Shown here in pieces: positions 1-4,661 of a stretch of DNA of 6,040 bases; position 1 is the first letter of the stretch, and each line of letters opens with the position of its first letter. The notes below the pieces were generated by a model. That model worked only from the letters and a program-made list of their open reading frames with translations, had not been told where the DNA came from and did not search any database. The stretch covers positions 1-6,040 of the forward strand of contig CANLGS010000287.1 in the NCBI GenBank assembly GCA_947490035.1, written 5' to 3'. The translations under genes were made by a program, and so were the position numbers. The DNA comes from Gemmataceae bacterium. GTDB lineage: Bacteria; Planctomycetota; Planctomycetia; Gemmatales; Gemmataceae.

Positions 1-2
1 AC

Positions 3-1121
3 TCAATACCCATACCGGCGGATCACGTCGCCCCAGCGCTGCTCGATCACCGCGCGCTGCTCGTCGGTGAGCTGGAACTTGTTCGTCTCGTAGTTCGCGT
101 TCTGACGCTGGTACTCCTCGATCCGCGGGCGCACCGCGTCGAAGCCCTCCAGGTTCAGCGTCGCGTACACCTGCCGCAGTTCGCCCACGGGGTCGCGGAC
201 GAGGTTCTCGTACCGCAGTTCCGCGAAGTGCCCCGGCTTGAACAGCGGGCGCGCCTCCTCCAATCGGTCGTAGATCACGCGGAACTCGCGCAACACTTTC
301 TCCTCGAACCCCGCGAACGTCGGCGTCTGCAACCCGTGCTTGAGGGCCATCGACTTCCACAGGTTGACCGTCGAGGGGAACACCACTCGCGGGTCGCGGA
401 CGATGTGGACGAACTTCGCGTCGGGAAACAACTCCATCAGGACCGGGACGCGGGCCGTGTGCGGCGGCGACTTCAGCACGAGTTGCTTGCCGGTGCGAAC
501 CGTCACTTCCTTCAGGAACCGCACGAACACTCGCTTCCATTTGGCGAGTTGTGCCGGCGTAAGACCGGAGAGGTCGAGCGCACCGGGGTGCGTCGGCGGG
601 CGGTTCGGGAACGCGAAGTCCGTGTACGTGGACGGCATTCCGAGCAGCGCCAGCGCGAACTCGTCTTCCTGCGGGCGCTCCCAGCCGAACGGCATGTTGT
701 CCATCGGCCGCTTGTCGGGCAGCATCCACTTGGCGTAGCGCTTGAAGAAGTGGTTGGTGAGCAGCGCGTGGTGCGGGTTGAAGCAGTCCTGCATGTCCGG
801 GAAGCCGAACCGCGGGTCGCGGATCAGGAGTTCGTGCAGCAGCGTGGTGCCCGTGCGCCAGTGGCCGATCACGAATATTGGGTGTTCGTCAATGACCGTG
901 TCGCGGACGCGCTCGCCGTGCCAGCCGTTGAGCGTCCACCGCAGAACGGTGTTCATTACCGAGTTGACGGAGACGATGCCCGCGATGTACCAGTACGGCG
1001 GCTGAACCGCGAACCCGTTGTCCCGGAGCATCCGCAGCCAGGTGAAGACATCGGTGCCCTCCCAGATGCGCGGCGACCAGTCCCGCTTTCGCGGCTTCGC
1101 GTCTTGTGCGGTAGTCTGCAT
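3..1121 (-). CDS. PAPS-dependent sulfotransferase family protein (Sulfotransfer_3-like)
   Basis: The 372-residue protein is complete: ATG at 1121-1119, TGA at 5-3. It should transfer a sulfuryl group from PAPS to an acceptor that the sequence does not identify. The 5'-phosphosulfate loop is GHWRTGTTLLHELL at about residues 86-99. The KSPPH motif is at 217-221. The 3'-phosphate site is FVHIVRDPRVVFPS at about 237-250, with R242 and S250 as expected PAPS contacts. PQEDEF at 150-155 is typical of the PF13469-type branch. I see no signal peptide and no clear membrane segment, so a cytosolic enzyme is likely. No Shine-Dalgarno sequence precedes the ATG; the start is kept because the N-terminal part (W20, WLRMLRDNGFAV at 28-39) looks like family sequence. 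The gene is divergent from dnaX and no functional link is apparent. Family is confident; substrate is unknown. Confidence 0.9.
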   Translation of the reverse strand: MQTTAQDAKPRKRDWSPRIWEGTDVFTWLRMLRDNGFAVQPPYWYIAGIVSVNSVMNTVLRWTLNGWHGERVRDTVIDEHPIFVIGHWRTGTTLLHELLIRDPRFGFPDMQDCFNPHHALLTNHFFKRYAKWMLPDKRPMDNMPFGWERPQEDEFALALLGMPSTYTDFAFPNRPPTHPGALDLSGLTPAQLAKWKRVFVRFLKEVTVRTGKQLVLKSPPHTARVPVLMELFPDAKFVHIVRDPRVVFPSTVNLWKSMALKHGLQTPTFAGFEEKVLREFRVIYDRLEEARPLFKPGHFAELRYENLVRDPVGELRQVYATLNLEGFDAVRPRIEEYQRQNANYETNKFQLTDEQRAVIEQRWGDVIRRYGY

Positions 1122-1164
1122 CTACACAAGTGAAGCGATTCCGCGCGCGGCGGCAATAGCCTTT

Positions 1165-1276
1165 TCCGTGGAGCGCGGGCGTCCCGCCCGCTACTTCCCG
1201 TGCCGTGATGCTTCCCGATGACCGGCGATGCGATTGGAGATGTGCAGCGGCGGGCGGGACGCCCGCGCTCCACGGA
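1165..1276. repeat. 112-bp inverted repeat with perfect 27-bp arms
   Basis: The left arm at 1165-1191 is the exact reverse complement of the right arm at 1250-1276, with a 58-nt spacer. The arm core is GCGGGCGTCCCGCCCGC. It lies between the divergent starts of the sulfotransferase and dnaX. Translation through it gives AGGTPALHG-like peptides, which I recognise as common spurious ORF content in planctomycete and related genomes, so it is probably a dispersed non-coding palindromic repeat of REP or MITE type. No transposase is present, and I did not identify target-site duplications. A role as a structured 5' leader for either gene is possible but unsupported. Confidence 0.75.
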
Positions 1277-1290
1277 CGAAACCTCCGCGA

Positions 1291-1319
1291 TTGTTCGCCG
1301 CCGCGGTTCCGGGTAGATT
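1291..1319 (+). promoter_or_regulatory. candidate sigma-70-type promoter of dnaX
   Basis: TTGTTC (1291-1296) and TAGATT (1314-1319) are separated by 17 nt. They match the -35 and -10 consensus at 3/6 and 4/6. Transcription would start near 1326, giving a short leader of about 26 nt before the dnaX ATG. The site lies just outside the right arm of the inverted repeat. Match quality is modest and planctomycete promoter consensus may differ. Confidence 0.3.
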
Positions 1320-1351
1320 CAGGGTCGGGAACCAACCGACAGGATGTGCCG

Positions 1352-3145
1352 ATGGCGAAGTCGAAGCCGACGCCCGCTCCCGCGCAACCGGACGCCCCGG
1401 CGTACACGGTCGTCGCGCGGCGGTACCGGCCGCAGCAGTTCGCGGAACTGATCGGGCAGGAACACGTCGCGAAAGCGCTCGTGAACGCGCTCCAGTCGGG
1501 CCGGGTCGCGCACGCGTACCTGTTCACCGGGGCACGCGGCGTCGGCAAGACCAGCGCCGCGCGCATTCTGGCGAAGGCGCTCAACTGCGCGAACGGCCCG
1601 ACCGCGGTCCCGTGCGACGCTTGCGATAGTTGCCTTGCGGTGATGACCGGCGACGACATCGACGTGATGGAGATCGACGGCGCCAGCAACAACAAGGTCG
1701 AAGAAGTCCGCGACCTACGCCAGAACGTCGGCTTCCGGCCGACCCGCGGGCGCTACAAGATTTACATCATCGACGAAGTCCACATGCTCTCGACCTCGGC
1801 GTTCAACGCGCTGTTGAAGACGTTGGAGGAACCGCCGGAGCACGTGAAGTTCATCCTCGCGACGACGGAAGTGCAAAAGATACCGATCACGATCCTGTCG
1901 CGGTGCCAGCGGTTCGACTTCGCGCACGTCGGGCCGGGCAAGATATTCGACCAGCTCAAGCGCATCGTGGAGAAGGAAGGGCACCCCGCGGACGACGACG
2001 CGTTGCGGCTCGTCGCGCGCCGCGCGGCCGGGTCGATGCGCGACTCGCAATCGCTGCTCGACCAACTGCTCGCGTCGGCGCCCGGCAAACTTACCGCCGA
2101 ACAGGTGAGCGCGGTTCTCGGCACCGCCGGGGACGACCGCGTGATCGAACTCGCGAAGGCGATTCTCGACGGCGACGCGAAGACCGCGCTGGACTTGATC
2201 GCGTCGTGGGTGGATCAGGGGCTTCAGATCGGGGAACTGGTCGATCAGTTGGTGGAATACTGGCGGGCGCTGATGCTGGTCGCGTGCGGCGGCCCGGACG
2301 TGCGCGAACTGCCCGTGTCACCGAACCAGTTTGAAGCGGTAAAGGCCCAGGTGTCCGGCGTCACGCTCGACGCGATCCTCGCGGGCCTCGAAGTGCTAAC
2401 CGCGACCAAAGGGCGGATGCGCGGCAGCGCGCACACGCAGGTGCTACTCGAAATGGCCGTGGTCCGATTGTGCCGGCTCCGCGACTTGCGTTCCATCAGC
2501 GAACTCTTGCAACTTGCGACGCAACCGGGTGTACTTGTTGCACCGCCTGTCGCGGGAACGGGCACCGCGAGCGCGCGACCCGCACTGCCACCAGCGCCAA
2601 ACGACGCCGCAAAAAAAAACGGCCCGCTGACGGTTAAGCCGAGCGAGAATGGTGCTGGAACAGTAGAGTTGTCAACAGTCTCGTTGAGCGAATCGACACT
2701 TCCCGATGTGTGGGAACGCTTCCTCCGGCACGCCGCGGAGAAGTTCCCGATGCTGTCAAAACACCTCAATTTCTCCAGTTCACATGCAATTTCCGCGCCA
2801 AATGCTCTGGTAATCCGTTTCCCAGCGGTCTATAGTGACTCGCGTAAGGAGTGCGAGAGCGAAGGCAACGCCCAGCGATTCGTGCAAGCGCTCAAGCAGA
2901 TTACCGGGCAAGCGGTGAACGTGCGGTTCGAGATCGACCGCAGCGCGACCGCGCAACCGGCCGCGGTTTCGCAGCAAGCCGCGGCGCCGGACCGCAAGCG
3001 GTCACTATCCTCCCTGCCGCTGTTCAAGAAGGCGAGCGAGGTTCTGGGCGCACAGATTTGGCACGTGGACGACGACTTCAACCCGACCGCACCGCCACCG
3101 AAGCCGGCCGCGAAGCCGGAAGAAGATGAGACCGACACTGAGTAG
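1352..3145 (+). CDS. dnaX: DNA polymerase III subunits gamma/tau (clamp loader ATPase)
   Basis: The 597-residue protein is the clamp-loader motor that loads the beta sliding clamp and, as tau, links the loader to the polymerase core. Visible motifs: Walker A GARGVGKT at 60-67; zinc-binding C79, C88, C91, C94; Walker B IIDEVH at 139-144; sensor 1 ATT at 170-172; SRC box at 183-185; sensor 2 GSMRD at 227-231. The collar domain runs to about 385, followed by a Pro/Ala-rich linker, a tau-type C-terminal domain at about 448-530, and an end segment LFKKASEVLGAQIW at 557-570. The ATG at 1352 has AGGA at 1341-1344, seven bases upstream. An in-frame ATG at 1205 would add 49 residues made largely of repeat translation and is rejected. 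A nine-A run at codons 420-423 probably directs synthesis of a short gamma form. ybaB and recR follow, as in many bacteria. Confidence 0.97.
   Translation: MAKSKPTPAPAQPDAPAYTVVARRYRPQQFAELIGQEHVAKALVNALQSGRVAHAYLFTGARGVGKTSAARILAKALNCANGPTAVPCDACDSCLAVMTGDDIDVMEIDGASNNKVEEVRDLRQNVGFRPTRGRYKIYIIDEVHMLSTSAFNALLKTLEEPPEHVKFILATTEVQKIPITILSRCQRFDFAHVGPGKIFDQLKRIVEKEGHPADDDALRLVARRAAGSMRDSQSLLDQLLASAPGKLTAEQVSAVLGTAGDDRVIELAKAILDGDAKTALDLIASWVDQGLQIGELVDQLVEYWRALMLVACGGPDVRELPVSPNQFEAVKAQVSGVTLDAILAGLEVLTATKGRMRGSAHTQVLLEMAVVRLCRLRDLRSISELLQLATQPGVLVAPPVAGTGTASARPALPPAPNDAAKKNGPLTVKPSENGAGTVELSTVSLSESTLPDVWERFLRHAAEKFPMLSKHLNFSSSHAISAPNALVIRFPAVYSDSRKECESEGNAQRFVQALKQITGQAVNVRFEIDRSATAQPAAVSQQAAAPDRKRSLSSLPLFKKASEVLGAQIWHVDDDFNPTAPPPKPAAKPEEDETDTE
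2609..2637 (+). promoter_or_regulatory. predicted dnaX slippage site producing short gamma subunit
   Basis: Nine consecutive A bases (2611-2619) are read in frame as GCA AAA AAA AAC, residues A420 K K N423. This also contains the tandem-slip heptamers A AAA AAA and A AAA AAC. Both other frames close at once. The -1 frame (or one added A in the mRNA) reads K R P A D G and stops at TAA 2635-2637, giving about 428 residues. The +1 frame (or one lost A) reads T A R and stops at TGA 2628-2630, giving about 425 residues. E. coli makes gamma (431 residues) from tau (643) by -1 ribosomal frameshifting, and Thermus thermophilus uses an A9 run with transcriptional slippage. A small GC stem can form immediately downstream (CGGC 2620-2623 with GCCG 2638-2641, enclosing CCG/CGG). 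I see no Shine-Dalgarno-like stimulator upstream, which favours the Thermus mode. Confidence 0.75.
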
Positions 3146-3171
3146 CCCGCCACTCCGTGGCGGGCTACTTT
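3141..3171 (+). terminator. strong hairpin at dnaX end; weak terminator or processing site
   Basis: AGTAGCCCGCCAC (3141-3153) pairs perfectly with 3157-3169 around a TCC loop, giving a 13-bp stem. The dnaX stop codon TAG (3143-3145) lies inside the left arm. Only three T bases (3169-3171) follow, so it is a poor fit to a full intrinsic terminator. Partial termination, mRNA stabilisation or processing between dnaX and ybaB are all possible. The loop region CACTCCGTG (3151-3159) is shared with a second hairpin at 3851-3869. Confidence 0.6.
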
Positions 3172-3185
3172 ACGAGGGCTGATGT

Positions 3186-3539
3186 ATGTTCAAAGGACTC
3201 GGATCGATGATGAGCCTCCTGGGGAACCAGGGGAAGATTCAGGAAGAGCTTCAGAAGTTCCAGGCGTTAGTCGGGCAGATCGTCGCGGAGGCGTCGTCGG
3301 GCGCCGGCTACGTCACGGTGAAGGTGAACGGCCGCATGGAGGTGTTGAGCGTCCGCATCTCCGAGGAGGCGATGAAGCTCGACGACCGCGAGATGCTCGA
3401 AGACCTCGTCGCCGCCGCGACCAACCAGGCGCTGACGAAGGTGCGGGCGCAACTGGCCGAAGAGAGCGCGAAGATGGCCGCGAACATCGGGTTGCCGCCC
3501 GGAATGCTCGGCGGCAGCGGGTTCCCCGGAATGGGCTGA
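3186..3539 (+). CDS. ybaB: YbaB/EbfC family nucleoid-associated DNA-binding protein
   Basis: The 117-residue protein matches the small YbaB/EbfC family, whose members are dimeric and bind DNA, and whose genes are commonly found between dnaX and recR. Residues 1-36 form the long N-terminal helix. GYVTVKVNGRMEVLSVRIS (41-59) is the central beta section with the characteristic V-NG core. EMLEDLVAAATNQALTKV (69-86) is the conserved helix. A Gly/Pro/Met-rich tail (102-117) is typical. The ATG at 3186 has GAGGG at 3174-3178, seven bases upstream. An ATG at 3182 is in another frame and is not used. The gene starts 40 bases after dnaX, past a hairpin. Family assignment is firm; the exact cellular role (nucleoid organisation or a link to RecR-type repair) is inferred from the family. 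Confidence 0.95.
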   Translation: MFKGLGSMMSLLGNQGKIQEELQKFQALVGQIVAEASSGAGYVTVKVNGRMEVLSVRISEEAMKLDDREMLEDLVAAATNQALTKVRAQLAEESAKMAANIGLPPGMLGGSGFPGMG

Positions 3540-3558
3540 TCGGTTCGATTCACTCACC

Positions 3559-3565
3559 AGGAGGT
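3559..3565 (+). promoter_or_regulatory. strong ribosome binding site of the 89-residue gene
   Basis: AGGAGGT is a near-perfect Shine-Dalgarno sequence. Its AGGAGG core ends seven bases before the ATG at 3572. It is the best ribosome binding site in the window and is the main reason to take the small downstream ORF as a real gene starting at 3572. Confidence 0.85.
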
Positions 3566-3571
3566 TCGCTC

Positions 3572-3841
3572 ATGCTCGCATTCATGGTCGTGCTTCGTTC
3601 CGGTCACCGGTTCACGATCCGGGCCGCACAGATGCGGCTGAACTACGACCGGTGTTTGGAACTGCTCGGGCCGGATACCGACCCCAACGCCCCTTCCCAG
3701 GTGGTCGCGATGTTCGACTCGAACGAGGTCGTCGCGGTGATCGCGCGGGAGAACCTCGTGTCCGAGGAACCGGCCGACGCGTCGGCGGGCGCTGTCGTGG
3801 TGCGGCGGTCGTCCTCGGCCCTCGACCCGATCCCGTTCTGA
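3572..3841 (+). CDS. uncharacterised 89-residue protein between ybaB and recR
   Basis: I do not recognise this protein. It is 89 residues, ATG to TGA, with a consensus Shine-Dalgarno at 3559-3565. The N-terminal half begins MLAFMVVLRSGHRFTIRA, alternating hydrophobic and polar residues as in beta strands. A helix-like stretch follows (AAQMRLNYDRCLELLG, 18-33), then a second strand-rich block QVVAMFDSNEVVAVIAREN (43-61). The tail is Ala/Ser/Val-rich, ends in DPIPF, and is probably disordered. There is no signal peptide, no transmembrane helix, and only one cysteine (C28), so metal binding is unlikely. The strand pattern suggests a small beta-barrel or sheet domain. It lies 32 bases after ybaB, co-directional, and interrupts the usual ybaB-recR adjacency. 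Codon use is GC-rich like its neighbours, which argues for a resident gene and not a recent arrival. Confidence 0.8.
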   Translation: MLAFMVVLRSGHRFTIRAAQMRLNYDRCLELLGPDTDPNAPSQVVAMFDSNEVVAVIARENLVSEEPADASAGAVVVRRSSSALDPIPF

Positions 3842-3850
3842 CTTTGTGGT

Positions 3851-3904
3851 CCGGTCACTCCGTGACCGGTCTTCCGCGACAAGAACCGGTCAAGGGGTGA
3901 CCGG
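3851..3904 (+). repeat. two tandem hairpins upstream of recR
   Basis: CCGGTCAC (3851-3858) pairs with GTGACCGG (3862-3869) over a TCC loop, an 8-bp stem. CCGGTCA (3886-3892) pairs with TGACCGG (3898-3904) over AGGGG, a 7-bp stem. Because all four arms are the same sequence or its complement, the first arm can instead pair with the fourth and the second with the third, giving mutually exclusive folds. The second hairpin ends eight bases before the recR Shine-Dalgarno. No T-run follows either hairpin, so a simple intrinsic terminator is not indicated. They may act as attenuator-like or mRNA-stability elements, or be copies of a dispersed palindromic repeat. Confidence 0.6.
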
Positions 3905-3911
3905 ATCACGT

Positions 3912-3917
3912 GAGGAG
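3912..3917 (+). promoter_or_regulatory. ribosome binding site fixing the recR GTG start
   Basis: GAGGAG lies six bases before GTG at 3924. It supports that start over an in-frame ATG at 3846, which would place the hairpin repeat inside the coding region and add 26 residues absent from normal RecR proteins. Confidence 0.8.
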
Positions 3918-3923
3918 TTCAGG

Positions 3924-4523
3924 GTGTCCGAACCGGCAGGCGTGATCGCGGGGCTTCTGGAGGAGTTGACTAAACTCCCCGGCATCGGCCCGAAGAGCGC
4001 GGAGCGCATCGCGCACTACTTGCTCGCGGGCGACCGCACGCACGCGGTCGAACTCGCGGACGCGCTGCGGTTAGTCGCGGACAGGGTTCACCCGTGTAAA
4101 GAGTGCTTCAACCTGACCGACGGCGAACTGTGCCCGGTCTGCGGCGACCCGAAGCGCGACGCCGGCGTGCTATGTGTTGTCGAGACGCCGCGCGACGTGA
4201 ACTCCTTCGAGCGCGCCGGGAACTTCCGCGGGCTGTACCACGTCCTCGGCGGCCGGCTCGCACCGCTCGACGGGATGGGGCCGGATCGCCTGACCTTCAC
4301 GGCGTTGGTGGAACGCGTGCGTCGCGGCGGGGTGCGCGAGGTGATCCTCGCGACCAGCCCGACCCTCGAAGGCGACGGCACCGCGCTGTTCGCGTCCACG
4401 GTGTTGGCCCCGACCGGGGTGGCGGTTACGCGGTTGGCACGCGGCTTGCCTAGCGGGAGTTCTCTGGAACTTGCCAACGCGCAGATGCTGGCCGAAGCGC
4501 TCGACGGGCGACGCACGTTTTAA
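3924..4523 (+). CDS. recR: recombination mediator protein RecR
   Basis: This is a 199-residue protein, close to E. coli RecR (201). RecR works with RecO, and RecF in many species, to load RecA on SSB-coated gaps in the RecFOR repair pathway. The helix-hairpin-helix is LTKLPGIGPKSAERIAHYLL at 15-34. The zinc finger cysteines are C58, C61, C70 and C73. The Toprim domain begins at VLCVVETPRDVNSFE (82-96, E87), continues through YHVLGGRLAPLDGMGP (105-120) and ATSPTLEGDGTALF (143-156), and ends with TRLARGLPSG at 169-178. The start is GTG with GAGGAG six bases upstream. Family-typical LEYA near the C-terminus reads LELA (181-184), a mild variation. The recR 3' end also carries a sigma-54-like promoter sequence at 4435-4450. 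Confidence 0.96.
   Translation: MSEPAGVIAGLLEELTKLPGIGPKSAERIAHYLLAGDRTHAVELADALRLVADRVHPCKECFNLTDGELCPVCGDPKRDAGVLCVVETPRDVNSFERAGNFRGLYHVLGGRLAPLDGMGPDRLTFTALVERVRRGGVREVILATSPTLEGDGTALFASTVLAPTGVAVTRLARGLPSGSSLELANAQMLAEALDGRRTF
4435..4450 (+). promoter_or_regulatory. candidate sigma-54 (-24/-12) promoter within recR
   Basis: TGGCACGCGGCTTGCC matches the sigma-54 consensus TGGCACRNNNNTTGCW at every specified position except the last. GG (4436-4437) and GC (4448-4449) are spaced by the required 10 nt. It points at rpoN, whose start is about 208 bases downstream; transcription would begin near 4461. Caution: the bases encode RecR residues LARGLP, a conserved motif, so part of the match may come from coding constraint. 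Confidence 0.35.
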
Positions 4524-4574
4524 GCAACGGAGTGCGCGAGTTTGTGAACGAGAACGACGTAAGTAGCTTTCGTG

Positions 4575-4603
4575 TTGGGATGATTTGGTGAGGTGAGTTG
4601 AAT
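4575..4603 (+). promoter_or_regulatory. weak candidate sigma-70-type promoter before rpoN
   Basis: TTGGGA (4575-4580) and TTGAAT (4598-4603) are 17 nt apart, each matching the housekeeping consensus at 4/6. A transcript starting near 4610 would reach the rpoN Shine-Dalgarno. Such matches arise easily by chance. The -10 element overlaps the ATG of the mini-ORF at 4602, so a transcript from here could not encode that peptide. Confidence 0.2.
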
Positions 4604-4661
4604 GGCCGGTAAGCCGGCGACCCGCGTGTCAGCCACATCTGTTGAGAGAGGGAACCGATGA
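4602..4661 (+). CDS. possible 19-residue leader peptide overlapping rpoN start
   Basis: ATG at 4602 opens 19 codons (MAGKPATRVSATSVERGNR) ending at TGA 4659-4661, which overlaps the rpoN ATG as ATGA, a classic arrangement for translational coupling. AGGTGA (4591-4596) could serve as its Shine-Dalgarno, five bases upstream. A small hairpin (GCCGG 4605-4609 with CCGGC 4614-4618) lies inside it. The peptide resembles nothing I can name. It may equally be the chance translation of a dispersed repeat. Low confidence as a real gene. Confidence 0.25.
   Translation: MAGKPATRVSATSVERGNR

Noticed and set aside
228..1133. 301-codon plus-strand ORF opposite the sulfotransferase
   Set aside because: Arg/Val/Glu-rich antisense shadow; the minus-strand frame has clear PAPS-binding motifs.
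1205..1351. 49-codon in-frame N-terminal extension of dnaX from ATG 1205
   Set aside because: It is largely translation of the inverted repeat and its spacer, has no family similarity, and the ATG at 1352 has a good ribosome site.
889..1695. 268-codon minus-strand ORF crossing the intergenic region
   Set aside because: It spans the divergent intergenic repeat and parts of two well-supported genes in other frames; its repeat-derived AGVPPA/GGTPALHG segments mark it as spurious.
3846..3923. 26-codon in-frame extension of recR from ATG 3846
   Set aside because: It runs through the tandem hairpins, and normal RecR length and the GAGGAG site fit the GTG at 3924.
4532..4591. 19-codon ORF from GTG 4532 just after recR
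   Set aside because: GTG start without a convincing ribosome site, length well within chance, and no coupling to a neighbour.
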